DNA from: Mytilus edulis
Taxonomy: Eukaryota; Mollusca; Bivalvia; Mytilida; Mytilidae
Direction of reading: 5' to 3'
Assembly (NCBI RefSeq): GCF_963676685.1
Contig: NC_092345.1
Coordinates: 78,371,592-78,435,591, forward strand
Length of the DNA: 64,000 nt
The notes below the pieces were generated by a model. That model was not told the DNA's origin. It was given only the letters and a program-made list of their open reading frames with translations, and searched no databases. This document shows, in pieces, positions 23,530 through 35,989 of this stretch. The position numbers and the translations under genes were made by a program. Numbering within the stretch: position 1 is the first letter of the stretch; each line of letters starts with the position of its first letter.

Positions 23530-26130
23530 AAATCATAATTGAAGGGCAACAACTCTAATAGCGAGGTGTTGGACGATTTCCTCGTTGATCTTGTCTTGCT
23601 TATTATTCAGTCTTTAGTTCTACTAACGTGTATTAGCAAAATTTAACTTGTCAGTATATCTTGCCTTGTTGTTAATTTAGTGATTTAAAGTGTCAATTTA
23701 TCTTGTTATTTTTATCACGCAAGGCATCAACACCAAAAAAAGGTAGATAAAGGCAACAGTAGTATACCACTGTTCGAAATTCATAAATCGATTGAGAAAA
23801 AAACAAATCCGGTTTACAAACTTAAACTGAGGGAAACACATCAAATATAAGAGAAGAACTACGACACAACAGGAACACAACATTAAAATGTAACACAGAA
23901 ACGAACTATAATATAACGATGGCCATTTTCCTGACTTGGTACAGAGCATTTTAATAAAAATAATGGTGGGTTGAACCTGGTTTTGTGGCATGCCAAACCT
24001 TTTGCTTTTATGGCAATGTTAAATATAACATTAAAATGACAACATGAAATGACAGGACTACAATACAAATAAAAGGAACAACATATAGGACAGAGAAACA
24101 CTCGAATAATAGCTAACAAAAGGTACCGGGTCTAAAATTTAATACGCCAGACGCGCGCCTCGTCAACACAAGACTAACCATTGAGGCCCAGAGAAAAAAG
24201 TTCGAAAGCCAAAACAGGTACAAAGCCGAAGAGCACTGATGACCCAAAGTTCCCAAAAGTTGTTAATCATCAATAAACAAGTTGAAGGACAACAACTTCA
24301 AAAAGAAGTTGTCAGACGATTTCCTCGTTGATCTGGTTTTGCTGATCATTTAGTGTTTAGTTTTTCTCTACCTTTTTCAGTTTGTGCTTAAACTCAGAAG
24401 AGGTTAAAATCAAATCCTCATTTAAGGGCATTCACTCCTTAAAAGGATGGCAATCTACCAAATCAGCAAAATTTATTTTGTCAGTATATCTTGCCTTGTT
24501 GATCAGTTTCATGATTTAAAGTGTCTATTTTATCTATTGTCATTTTTATCATGCAAGGCATCAACGCCACAAAAATGGTAAAAATCATCATCAAAGGGCA
24601 CTAACTCCAATAAGGAGTTGTCAGACAGTTTACTCCTTGGTGACTTAATTGTTAATCTTGTCTTGTTGAACGTTTTTGCTTCTTCAAGATTGTATCTAAT
24701 ATCACAATTTTTAAGATATAAGGCAAAACTTGTATTTTACCCCTGTTTTCTATGTTAGCCATGTCAAGCATTTTGGTTGGCAGGCAGAGTCACCAAAGAA
24801 CTTGAAACAGTTACCCCAATGATCATTGTGGCCAAGTTTGGTTAAATTGGTTCAGTAGTTTCAGAGAAGATTTTTGAAAAAGTTAACAGACGATGGTGCA
24901 GCAGGATGCCAAGTGATGAAAAAAGCTTGTTTGGCCCTTGGGTCCAGGTGAGCTAATAAAATGGGTTAATATGTTCTTTTTCAGGGCAATAACTCCTATA
25001 AGGAATGAATTGAAAAACTCCATACTTAAGACTTGCTTTGTGCTGAGCATTTTTGCTTTTCAAAATTTTTCTTTATCTGTACTGTTTTCAAGATAACAAC
25101 TAAAAATTGAGAAATTCATAAAAAATCTTTGTTTAATTGACCGGAACAAAAACACAAACTTTATACCATAAGGATCATTCGCTTAATGTTTGGCTGATCT
25201 ATGTTCAGTTGTTTTGTAGAAGAAGGTCTTTGAAAAAGTTTACAATGATGAGATGTGCCAAGTAATTGCCATTATAGCTTTAGTTTTTTTTAGATATGAG
25301 CCAAGAACTGCAGCCATGTTGCTTGACTAACAGGATTAAAAACACAAACTTTAAACTAGATAACATAAGGCCAAATAAAAATATATGTGTGGTTCGAGTA
25401 ACCCTACCGTCCCTACTTTTTCGGCTTAAAAATAGCCTACCCTAAAGAATTTAAGATTTTATTGTCATTTTTCATTAAGCACTGTTAAAGTCAGAATATT
25501 GCTCCCATAGACTCAATGTAAAAAAAACCAACATAAAATTAAAAACAAATCCCTACCTAACTAACTTTTTTTCAGATGTAACTGGAACCACACATACTTT
25601 TTTATTTGGCCTAAGGATATTCACCCCAAGTTTGGTTGGAATTGGTTCATTTGTTTCAAGAGAATATCTTTGAAAAGTTTATACAAAATTGAACATCAGA
25701 CTACATAGACACCAAGTGATTGATGGCAATATCTAACTTGGCTCTTTTGGCCAGGTGACATAAACCTATAGAGGCTCTCACCTTGGTCTATGTGCATATT
25801 CAATGGACACAGATAAATTCATGACAAAATGGTGTTTTGGTGATGGTAATGTGTTTGTAGATCTTTCTTTACTGAACATTCGTGTTGCTACAATTATCTC
25901 TATCTATAATGAACTTGGCCCGGTAATTACAGTGGAAAATATTTCTTAAAAATTTACAAAAATTAACAAAAATTTATGAAAATTGTTTACAATTGACTAT
26001 AAAGGGCAATAACTCCTTAAGGGGTCAATTGACAATTTTGGTCATGTTGACTTATATATTTGTAGATCTTATTTTGCTGAACATTATTGCTGTTTACAGT
26101 TTATCTCTATCTATAAGCAAAGAGCAGATT
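23530..26130 (+). repeat. Diverged array of the GGGCAATAACTCC repeat
   Basis: The phrase AGGGCAA(T/C)AACTCC...AAGG(A/G)GT recurs at about 23540, 24285, 24595, 24985 and 26005 with the companion phrases TTGCTGAACATT and GGCCAAGTTTGG. A related two-copy block is at 38060-39055. No protein is encoded. Confidence 0.65.
24130..24265 (-). ncRNA. Degenerate hammerhead-repeat relic, reverse strand
   Basis: Read on the minus strand it gives TTAGTCTTGTGTTGACGAGG, then CGCGCGTCTGGCGTATT, preceded by a tail with CCTCAATGG. The core CTGATGA and GAAAC are both damaged. It is clearly the same family by length and flanks. Confidence 0.5.
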
Positions 26131-27059
26131 GCTCTGAGGGATATACGATTGCCGTTGTTTCATTGACACATGTAGCTAGATAATATTATTTTCAAAACTA
26201 ATTCAACTGCACATGTAAAATAGTTACAAAATAGCCAATCCCGGATAAAAGTGTATGAACAATGTAATTAGGCCTATTGTGTTTTATTTTTGTAGTTGGT
26301 ATAACATGTATAAATCTTTTCAGTCCCAATTTGCAGTGTTGTTCATTTGTTTTGGACATTTCTATATAAAATGCAGCATGTCAGGCCAAATATCTCGGCG
26401 TTTACACCTTTGCATATGGCCATAAACCTGACGTCAACTCGAGAAGCTAATCAAAGTGCTGGATAGCACCTCTGGAAAGTTTGCAACTGTAGCTGCGTAT
26501 TATTCCAAAAAGGTTATAGACGTGTATTATTTCAAAAATGTATTTCATCACAGCTTGGATGTTTTAAACTAAACCATTGTCTCGTCAGTAATTATCAAAA
26601 ATATTTTTTTTCATGTTTGTCATAAAAAGTTTTGATATTTTCTATTGCAACCTAAAACTGTAGATCTAAAATATTGAAATATACAGAAAGCTCTGTTAAT
26701 TTCTTTTCAAGTACCCATGCCATGTCAACATCAAGGGCCTGTGAATTAGAATTTTTCAATTGGTTTAGATCCTTCATATTTGTTTTTAGTAAATTAACAC
26801 GTAAGTTTTTTTGTTTGATAAGTGCTCCACATATTTCCTATCGGGGCCTTTTATAGCTTTCTACATGTATATGGTACAAATATTTCTCATTATTGACGAC
26901 CATATGGTGGCCTATAGTTATTAATACATTTTCCTCCTTTGAACTCTTTTGGATAGCATTGGTTCTTTGCAAAAAATACCGCATCCTTTTTTATAAACAA
27001 GACAGTAACAGTAACTTAAATCAATACAACTGTAATGAAAGTGAATTTATATTAAAGGC

Positions 27060-27905
27060 TTTTATCAAAAATTGGGAACGTGTCCGTGGGACACAAATGA
27101 TGCCCTCGCTAGAATTAATGTTATAAAGGGTCACAACTCAAGAACTGTAAATGTGACGCTACCAAAATGTGAACTCAAGATCTGAGTTATGGGGTAATAA
27201 GCATTGTATATACATTCTAATTACACAGTATTGCGCAATAGATTTGTAAGATCTTGCCATTTGTTTTGTGTCAGAAACCTATATATTAAGTCAAAAATTT
27301 GATCGCAATCCAAATGCAGAGCTATATCAAGCTCGAATGTTGTGTCCATACTTGCCCCAACTGTTCAGGGTCTCGACCTCTGCGGTCGTATAAAGATGTG
27401 ACAAGAAGAGCATCTGGTTCCATTTGTAACAAGGCACAACCCTAGAGCAGTTAAAATTGACTCCACCAAAATTCAAACTTGATCTTTGTTTTATTGTTAA
27501 AAATATTACAATGTATAAGTTTTATAACATTTGGTTGAGCGAACTAAAGTTAGATAACTGAAACGAAAATAGTCAGCAATTTTTTACATATGTAAAGGGG
27601 CATAACTCTAAAATGGTATAACTATCGCCACCAAAATTCAAACTTGATCAGTGTTTGTGGTAATGAGCATTGTGTATAAGATTCATAGCATTTGGTTAAG
27701 ACAAACTAAAGTTAGAGAACAGAAACTAAAATTTCCAGCATCTTTCCTATTTGTAAAGTAGCATAAAACGCTAGAATGGTAAAAGTGACGCAACTAAAAT
27801 TCAAACTTGACTTGTGAATTGTGGTTATAATCATTGCGTATAAAGTTTCATGCAATTTGGTTCAGGCAAACTAAAGTACGAGAACAGAAACGAATTTTGG
27901 GATGC
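27060..27905 (+). repeat. Tandem repeat of about 180 bp, four diverged copies
   Basis: Each copy has GGGCATAACTC-like, AAATTCAAACTTGA, and CAAACTAAAGTTAGAGAAC phrases. Two reverse-orientation copies lie at 53745-54150 in the FASTKD/PIN gene intron. Confidence 0.65.
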
Positions 27906-29250
27906 ACGGAGTTACAATGTACATGTACATACAAGTAAGGGAAGGAGGTACATACTTACAGCAGAACAAGGATAAAACTCAATGCGGTGGGAGCATAACA
28001 ACAGCAGTATGACCACAGGAATAAAAAGTTTATAATCACTAGATTCATAGAGTGCTTACTGTATAACCTGTAACACATTTTAGTTGCTGTTGTGAAATTA
28101 AGCATTGTCTTATGAGTAAATAACATTTGAGAATTTTTGTTTTAAGCCATTCATTTGATATATTACGGTAATCATTGCCTCTATGTTTGGATGACAAAGC
28201 AATTGAAATCTATTTATATAGGGAATGGTATGCCTTTAGTTAAAACTTTTCCAGATGCACAGGTTTGTCTGTCATCTATCTAAATTTTGAGGTGAAATTG
28301 ATGCAGCCATTTTAGCCAAAGGGTACACACCATGAACCTTATATCATTTCTACAGAACTTGTCTTGATACCCTGAGCTATAATATTCGGAGAAGTAGATG
28401 CTAACTCGGTTGCTTTTAATACAGATGCTGTATGATACAAATTTACAATGATACACCAGAAGTGGTATAATGTAAATTATTGGAAGAAGACTGAAGAAGA
28501 ACTGACGTTGGGTCAAAGTTTTTCTGCTGTAAGTTTGATCCACTTGAGCATGCTGAACGAGTAAAGTTCCTTATATCCACATTGGAATGTGAAACAATTA
28601 GTAATTAAATAACGGAATTAAGTTTTCAAATGATTTTTGGCATCAAAATTTTCCGATCGATGTTTTGACAAAAACAATGCATTTTTTTTAATTTTTTTTA
28701 ATCAAAGCGAGTATTAACATTTACTCGTCCTTGGCGTGAGACGTTAGACATATTATATAATTATCGAGTATTTTATATTCTTTCACCTGTGTTTTGTTTA
28801 AACAAACCGTTATCACTTTTCAATTATCCGACGGCTTGGTCAAAATGTCAACTTGTTCTCGCATTTTTATCAGTCATTCCCGATTCTTTCGATACACTCG
28901 GAATTTTACCACGTTTACGTACGTACATACAATAAACAGGTAAAAGTAGAGCGGGAAAATGTTCATTCATTAAATATTCATGAACGAATGAAAACGTAAT
29001 CTCGCGTAGATTTCTTGTGATTTTCTCTTCAGCGCATGGCAGATCCGCGAAGTAGTGTTTGTGATACTCATTTTAAAAAATGAAGTTAAATTCATCTGAA
29101 TCGTCGGTGAACATTCATTTCTTTTTTATTCAAGCTGTAATCTTTTCATTCAAAACAGTAGTTACTCAAAATTTAAAAAGAATCTTCCAAGAATCAGAAC
29201 TCAAAAACTAGTACTACATCATCTCGGAGCAGAATATATTGCGATAATCT
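27906..29250. other. No gene seen
   Basis: AT-rich sequence without recognisable exon chain or repeat family. Confidence 0.4.
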
Positions 29251-29379
29251 GTCAACCGGAAGTTTGAGGCCGACGCCTAAGGAAAGTAGCAATAGCAAGA
29301 TATATAGCAAACTTTCCAAAAATTGATGTCGATTGAGTGACCCTGAACAAAAATGTATAGATGTACCGATTCAATTCAA

Positions 29380-31370
29380 TAGTCTGTGCTATCAATTCCA
29401 AGTTTACTTATAACAGCAGTCACTGAGACTCAGAGTGGATCAGAGTGAGAAAAGGTATTTCACTTCGTATCTTATCACCTATTTTTCTAGGAGGAACCCC
29501 ATTCTTAACTCTTTAAATATTTAATTTCCTTTGGGTCAGTGATTATGACTCCTTTCCGTACACATTTATCGGTTTAAATTGCGATCGTTTTTAATGTAAT
29601 ACACTTTATTCAAAGAACGAGCTAATACTCGACGTATTGTTTTGATTCAGAATTCACGGAAGTAACTTCCGGAAGGGAGACCATGCGCGTAGCTACGTTT
29701 ACGTCAAAACGCCCGGGCGTACACTTGGATTTTGAAAATAAAACAAATAATCGACATAGAATAAGAAAAACTGGTGAAAAGCACATCAGCCTTGTGCTTC
29801 TTTTTTCAATGGATTGTAATTTTGAATAAAAAGGACTAATTTTACTCAAATAGATCATTTAATATATTTGGTCGAATCTTTTGTAAAAGTCTGAATCTAC
29901 TATGAATTCTACGTACTTTTCTTATATTTAAAGCCATTCACTATCTGCTCAAATTCGATATGATGTTTGTATTTTTGTCGAGCCTGTGATTTATGTCCTA
30001 AAAGCGAGATAAAGCGGCGTCAATATTTAGGTTCCGAATGTGGATAAATTCTTTTGAATGACTCTCCGTGAAATTTTACGAAAGTTGGACTGAAACTGTT
30101 TATGATCAAAAGAGTATCCAGAGCAATATAATAATGCAATTATAGCTTTATTTTTCCTGAATTTTAAGGACAAAATGTATTTCTTTCTGCAATTAATAAG
30201 TGGTCGCAGTTTAGGCTTACATTTTTTTATTTCTCAATTACATTAACTACTTGTCGAACCTTTATTGAATTTATGAAAATGCCGAAGAAGCTTTTTCTAT
30301 GACTAATGTTTAAAGCTAAAATTTTGAAAACATTTTTTTTCGTTCATTTTTCTGTTCTTTTCTGATAGACAGATAGCCGGACTCTTCTTTACGCAATTAA
30401 TTGTTTTACATGCTCAATTTATAAACCTTCATAGGTTGTCGTGAAATATTCCAGAACAAGAACAAAATATCAAAAGAAAATTTTAGATTTTTTTTTAAAT
30501 CCTTTTAAAGAAATGATAAATTGATTCACTTTTTGTGGGAAGAAATCCTAGGTGTTCCAGAATTTTTTTTATATTGCACCTCTTAGAAATATTTTTTTTC
30601 GTGTTCATTAAAAGGTGCTTTTGTCGATTGTATGCTCACTCACGGCACCCTTTAAACTTTTTTAACAGTAATATTGGTTTGGACGTTTTCTCTAAAACCA
30701 ATGACCATTACGATAGCTTCCAGTTTAACACGATGAATAAGCTATATATTTGTTTAGGGGCCAGCTGAAGGACGCCTCCGGGTGCGAGAATTTCTCCTTG
30801 CATTGAAGACTTCTGCTGTTGTCTGCTCTATGGTCGGGTTGTTGTCTCTTTGGCACATTCCCCATTTCCATTCTCAATTTTAACATATTACAAAATTTAA
30901 CCAAAACAAATAAACCATTTAGATTAAAAAGTATGTTGCTATCAATGATTTTTTACTGACATGAATCATTATGGTATCTCATTCTCGATAGCTTTCGGGG
31001 GCTTCGTCCCTTTCGAACCCACTACCAGCAGGTGCTTTAACATTGAGCTGTTAGCCCCCTCCTATCCCTCGCCAAGGTTCGGGCGTACACGTAAAAATGA
31101 CCCAGCTACGCCACTGGAGACAACTCGAAACGATAATATGGAAGACTCCATTTCGCCTGAAGGGGTGTTCTACGATGTGGACCATATTTATTTTAATTTA
31201 AATGATGCATATGATTTAAAATTATGCAACAGCAACCTTCAATAGCAGACATACATAGAAAAGATCCCATGAGTTAAACATTAATTAATTGAGTGGGGAA
31301 TCCAGAGCAACCATTCAATCGAAAACCCCTTGAAGTCAAGAAAACTATACGCATGCGGATAATTTCCTAA
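29380..31370 (+). repeat. Dispersed repeat interrupted by a 1.4-kb element
   Basis: 29380-29681 and 31116-31370 together are the reverse complement of one continuous stretch at 54715-55380. The split point carries the insertion described at 29682-31115. Confidence 0.75.
29682..31115. mobile_element. 1434-bp insertion with 6-bp target duplication
   Basis: Flanked by GGAGAC at 29676-29681 and 31116-31121, and absent from the paralogous repeat at about 54970. The ends are imperfect inverted repeats (GCGCGTAGCTACG / CAGCTACGCCACT, with GGGCGTACAC near both). Inside is a GGGGCCA-family retroelement 3' end at 30750-30885. No transposase frame. Confidence 0.75.
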
Positions 31371-31509
31371 ACAAACCCTGGAGCAAGAACGTATATTATA
31401 TGTTTATTAAACAGGTCGAGAACTCTAGATTTTCTGACGTCAGAATATATTTGCATATATATATATATAGTAATTTCCAAAACACAAGGCCAATATGGCC
31501 TTGAAAAAC

Positions 31510-32824
31510 CAGGGCCGTAACTAGCTTCTTTTAATATTGAGGCAAAATATACAACATTTTGGCGAGGGGTCTGGGGGCTGCTCAAAGAGCCCAGACACTC
31601 TGAGAAAAATTACGCAAAATCGTGTATTCTAAACGTTTCCAGGACTCTTTCTTACATTGAAACGCAATTAATTTTTAGCTATTTCTTTCGACAATATTCT
31701 TGTCTCAAAGCAAAAACATAGATTCATTGTAATTTAAGGCTTTTAGGTTTTACGGGGACAACATTAAAAGTAGACCGATATGTAGGATAAAGCAAAAACC
31801 GAAATTCTCATTATCATTATGTCTGTCTGCTCTTGTCTTGTATTGTGCTCAGTAATTCAGACTTTGGTGATTTTTTTGTGACTAGATTTAAATATAGTGA
31901 CAGTGCAGTGTTATACAGTTAAAGTACTAGTACTGCTTAAGTCGACACTAAGGACCATCTTGACCTTGTTTTACGGTATTAATGATCCATCAACTATCAA
32001 GATGAAGGACAGGAAAAAAACTTTGGCCATTGGTCATTTGTATTTTTTCTATGCATTGACTTTGTGTGAGATAAGGTCCTGTGCACGTGACGTTTACTCC
32101 ATATTCTTTTATTTTGAGTTGAAGGGTCACGTGTTCATGCAAGTTTAACCCTTCAATGTAAAAGGTCATATGGCAATACATTGACGTTTTTTTAAAGATG
32201 ATTTGATACCGGGAAATTGGTGGTCTTACTTTAATCTAAACCATGTCAGTTACCTAGTTTTATCTAAAAAAAAAAAGGGCCAGTTTTGTATTCTTTGATA
32301 TCAACATGATCAAGTTCAATTCTCCATGCAGAAACGAAAATTTTTTTCTATGTCCAGTAGCATCGTATATTCTTATTAATAAAATATTTTCTCGTACAAT
32401 GTCTGGACATCGGTGGACATGCAACATTGCAAAACAATACTTTACAAATGAAAATCAACACTCTGCAGACTATAGTTATAAAGTAGGACAATAAATGAAC
32501 AAAAGACAAACCCGGGACACAGAAGTACAAACAAAAGACCATCAACTATGAAAACTAAAAGTAAAATAGAAACATGAATCACGAAAAACATGCAGGGGTG
32601 ACATCAGAGAGTAAAGAGAACGTGCTTCTTGCTAGCTGCCGTAGCTCTTAGGTCCTTATGTTATTTTTTGACTATTTGCAGACTATTGCAAGAAACTTTC
32701 CGTGAATACAATTCAGGTTGATATGAAGACAATCTTGTTTCAGTTCTTTTTTTTTTTTTTTTTTTTTTGGTAATTTCCAACATGAGGCATTTGCCTCATT
32801 TGCCTCAATGTAGTTACGGCCCTG
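31510..32824. mobile_element. hAT-like non-autonomous element
   Basis: Exact 14-bp inverted tips CAGGGCCGTAACTA / TAGTTACGGCCCTG, plus inner TTGAGGCAAA / TTTGCCTCAA. About 1.3 kb, no transposase. A 20-base T run lies near its right end. A clear target duplication was not seen. Confidence 0.65.
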
Positions 32825-32891
32825 CCAATCGACTTCAAACTTGGTACACATGTTCCCTATGATATGATCTTTCTAATTTTAATGCCAAATT

Positions 32892-33532
32892 TATGGTGGC
32901 CGGTTAAGGCCATTTCGCGTTTTCGCGTTTTCGCGTTTTCGCCCATCATATTATATAGGGCGAAAACGCGAAAACGCGAAATCGCGAAGTCGAAAACGCG
33001 AAAACGCGAAGTCGAAAACGCGAAAACGCGAAGTCGAAAACGCGAAAACGCGAAATATTTTTTCTTTCCGATTTCGCGTTTTCGACTTCGCGTTTTCGCG
33101 TTTTCGACTTCGCGTTTTCGCGTTTTCGCGTTTTCGACTTCGCGATTTCGCGTTTTCGCCTTTTCGCGTTTTCGCGATTTCGCGTTTTCGCGTTTTCGCG
33201 TTTTCGCGATTTCGCGTTTTCGCGTTTTCGCGTTTTCGCGATTTCGCGATTTCGCGTTTTCGCGTTTTCGCGTTTTCGCCTTTTCGCGATTTCGTGTTTT
33301 ATATACCAACACATATTCTTAGTATTTGACTTTATTTCATAATCTATTTTGTTCAATTTAATATTTTATCATAAATATTTGTTGTTTTTTAAGGTGTTTC
33401 GGTTAAGGTTTAACTAACAAGGCTTTTCCTCATCAGGTATCCCAAGCCTCTAACTAATAAAATAATCAGTTTCAAAGTAAAGTTCAAAGCATCCATACGC
33501 ACAGAATTTAAAAATTCTGCATACCGGGATAC
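32892..33532. repeat. Left inverted arm of the Penelope-like unit
   Basis: About 640 bp, inverted relative to 35849-36411. The outer part to about 33300 is a higher-order array of CGCGTTTT and CGACTT blocks that changes direction twice. The inner part 33300-33532 is nearly identical to the right arm. Homology stops at 33532, the base equivalent to the first nucleotide after the ribozyme cleavage site. The long reading frames on both strands of the array are by-products of its periodicity. Confidence 0.9.
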
Positions 33533-33606
33533 AAGTGAACAAACACTTCAACAGAGTTTACATATACAATGTATAATTTTTGAAATAGATTTAAACAAAA
33601 TACAAA

Positions 33607-33710
33607 TCAATTCATCTCTCAAATAGAGTAGAATTAATAAAATACATTTCATCTCTCAAATAGAGTTGAAGTTCATATATATTCATTTCATCTCTCAATT
33701 AGAGTTGAAA
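33607..33710 (+). repeat. Three short direct repeats upstream of the reverse-transcriptase frame
   Basis: TTCATCTCTCAAATAGAGT occurs at 33611, 33648 and (one change) 33687, 37 and 39 nt apart. Each can fold into a CTCT/AGAG mini-hairpin. They lie in the leader just before the start codon at 33771. Confidence 0.7.
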
Positions 33711-33770
33711 TAATTATACAAACAAACAAAATAGTTTTGTCACAAAACAAATTTATACAAATAAATTACT

Positions 33771-35739
33771 ATGAGTAATAGAAAAAGATCTCTCAGAAAA
33801 AGGGATAAGAAAAAACGATTAATAAAATACAAAAGTAAACTCCGTATACATAATAATAACAAAGGCCATCTTAAACGCACAAAACACTTTCATGAAAATG
33901 TAAAAAAAGCTTTAAACTATATAGAAGTGTTTTCACGTGAGAATCTCACAAACTATGAAATATTAGTTCTTGCAAAGGGATTAAAATTTATTCCCAGTCC
34001 TGATGTAAAATACATTAAACAAAATCTCTTACGAGATTTTGACGAACTAGGTAGAAAAATGCGATGCAAATATCACTTTAGTGATAAAACTAATGCGGAC
34101 ACCAATCATCCTTTTAGAATCAAATCGGGATTTAAACCCTCTTTAGCAAACAACACAATAGAAAATTATCTATTTGCCACAAAGATGGAAATATGCAGAC
34201 TTAAAATAAACAAAGTTAGAAATAATCTTTCTAAACATGAGAGAGCGGCACTCAAAACCTTACGTTCAAATAATAATATAATTATTAAGAAAGCTGACAA
34301 AAATTCATCTACTGTTGTTCTGGATAAAAATCTATATATTAAACAAACACTGAATTTCCTGAACAACAGTATATGCTATGAGCAAATTCATGAATTTAAT
34401 ACGAACAAAATATCCGAAACTATTCAAAAAATGATCAAACAACTACACAAGAAAGAATATATCGACGATATAACATATAAATACCTAGCCAATAATGCCA
34501 ATATACGAGTGGGACGACTCTATATGTTGCCAAAAATTCACAAAATTAACCATGAAGACAGAGAAAAAATCAAAACTAACAAAGATTTCCTTAAAAATAT
34601 AGATATTCCTGGGAGACCAATTGTATCATTATGCAATAGTCCAATTGAAAAAAATTGGTCAATTTATAGACCACTTCCTAAAACCGGTAGTTAGCCAATT
34701 ATGGACTTATACACAGGACACGACCTCATTTATCAACAAAATAGAACAAATAAGGGCACCGGATGACATAATTATGTGCACTTTTGATATTACTAGTATG
34801 TACAATTCCTTAACTCACGATGAAATACTGCAAGCAGTTGACAGAGCATGGTACAAAATATGTCGTAATAAACATGAAATACCTCTACCACCAAAAAAGG
34901 ACTTCTTACGAATACTTCAATTCATTCTATGCAATAATGAATTTGAATTTAATAACTTGATATTCAGACAGACATGTGGAATCCCAATGGGAGCCCCAAT
35001 GAGCCCATCCCTGGCTGATTTAAGAATGTTCGAGATTATAACGAATATTCTTGATATATTTCCTTTTAAAGATAACTTAGCACTGTTATCTATATACAGA
35101 GATGATGGATTCATTCTTTTTAATTCTAGTCAAGATAATCTTACTGAATTATTTAACATTGCTAATAATATACACCCGTTGATAAAATTTACGCATGAAA
35201 TATCACAATCTAGCATTCAATTCCTTGACGTCACAATTTTTAAAGGAAACAGATTCCTTAATCATAATATATTAGACGTAAAACTATACCGTAAACCTAC
35301 TGATAACTTTCAGTATCTTGAACGAACGTCAGCTCACCCATCATCGGTGTTCAATGGATTTATTACTGCGGAAATATTGCGTTTTATGAGATCATCAAAT
35401 AACAAAAAAGATACACTAAAAGAAATTGAAACTTTTAAAACAAAACTTCTCCAAAGGGGATACTCGGAAAAAGATATCAACCCCATTATAACAAATGCAC
35501 TTCATAAGGAAAGAAAAGATTGTCTAAGGTACAAGCTTAAAAACAAAAGAGCAATGCCTCCATTTGTTTTAGCCACCAAATTTAATCCTTCCTTCAATGG
35601 ACTAAATAAAGCAATTAAAAAACATTGGCACCTAATTGAACAAAATGATAGCACAAAAACCATGTTTCCAAAACCTCCGATCATAGCATATAAAAGACAC
35701 AAAAACTTGAAGGATCTACTTACATCCTCCAAGTTATAG
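33771..35739 (+). pseudogene. Penelope-like element reverse transcriptase, frameshifted, no GIY-YIG domain
   Basis: The first frame runs from ATG 33771 to 34694 and the second continues to 35739. They meet at an A7 run near 34649, where a one-base indel breaks an otherwise continuous protein of about 650 residues. Family marks in order: an N-terminal EILVLAKGLKFIPSP block, IIKKADKNSSTVVLD, LYMLPKIHK, GRPIVSLCNSP, palm motif A FDITSMYNSL, motif B CGIPMGAPMSPSLAD, motif C YRDDGFILF, then SIQFLDVTIF and LYRKPTDNFQYL. The end IIAYKRHKNLKDLL is where relatives begin their linker to a GIY-YIG endonuclease, and none follows or precedes it. So it is an endonuclease-lacking type or a truncated one. 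The second aspartate pair in YRDD is intact. Confidence 0.85.
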
Positions 35740-35841
35740 GATAAACCAAGTTATAGGATAAATCACAACATAAAAGACAATGGTTATATCAAATCATAAA
35801 CTGATTTAATTTAGAATACAATACATCAATACAAAGTTACC

Positions 35842-35989
35842 AGGTGTCGTATCCCGGTATGCAGAATTTTTAAATTCTATGCGTATGGATGCTTTGAACT
35901 TTACTTTGAAACTGATTATTTTATTAGTTAGAGGCTTGGGATACCTGATGAGGAAAAGCCTTGGTAGTTAAACCTTAACCGAAACACCT
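35842..35989 (+). ncRNA. Type III hammerhead ribozyme with long stem I loop
   Basis: Strand order: AGGTGTC (35842-35848), stem I GTATCCC (35849-35855), a loop of about 80 nt, stem I GGGATAC (35938-35944), core CTGATGAG (35945-35952), stem II with loop to 35980, core GAAAC (35981-35985), closing ACACCT (35984-35989). Stem III pairs AGGTGT with ACACCT over 6 bp and stem I pairs over 7 bp. Stem II is G-C, G-C, an A/A internal loop, then A-T, A-T, G-C. All invariant core residues are present, so cleavage is predicted after C35848. Hammerheads in Penelope-like elements are established; this long stem I loop is unusual. Confidence 0.8.

Noticed and set aside
31367-31585. Minus-strand frame with PRQNVVYFASILKE
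   Set aside because: Lies across the left tip of the CAGGGCCGTAACTA element; no family resemblance.
32857-33356. Long overlapping Lys/Arg- and Phe/Arg-rich reading frames on both strands
   Set aside because: They follow the period of the CGCGAAAA array and recur at 36025-36414 in the inverted arm. No start context, codon bias or domain.
33421-33450. Complete ribozyme in the left arm (minus strand)
   Set aside because: It has stem I, CTGATGAG and GAAAC but lacks the upstream AGGTGTC strand, so it cannot cleave by itself.
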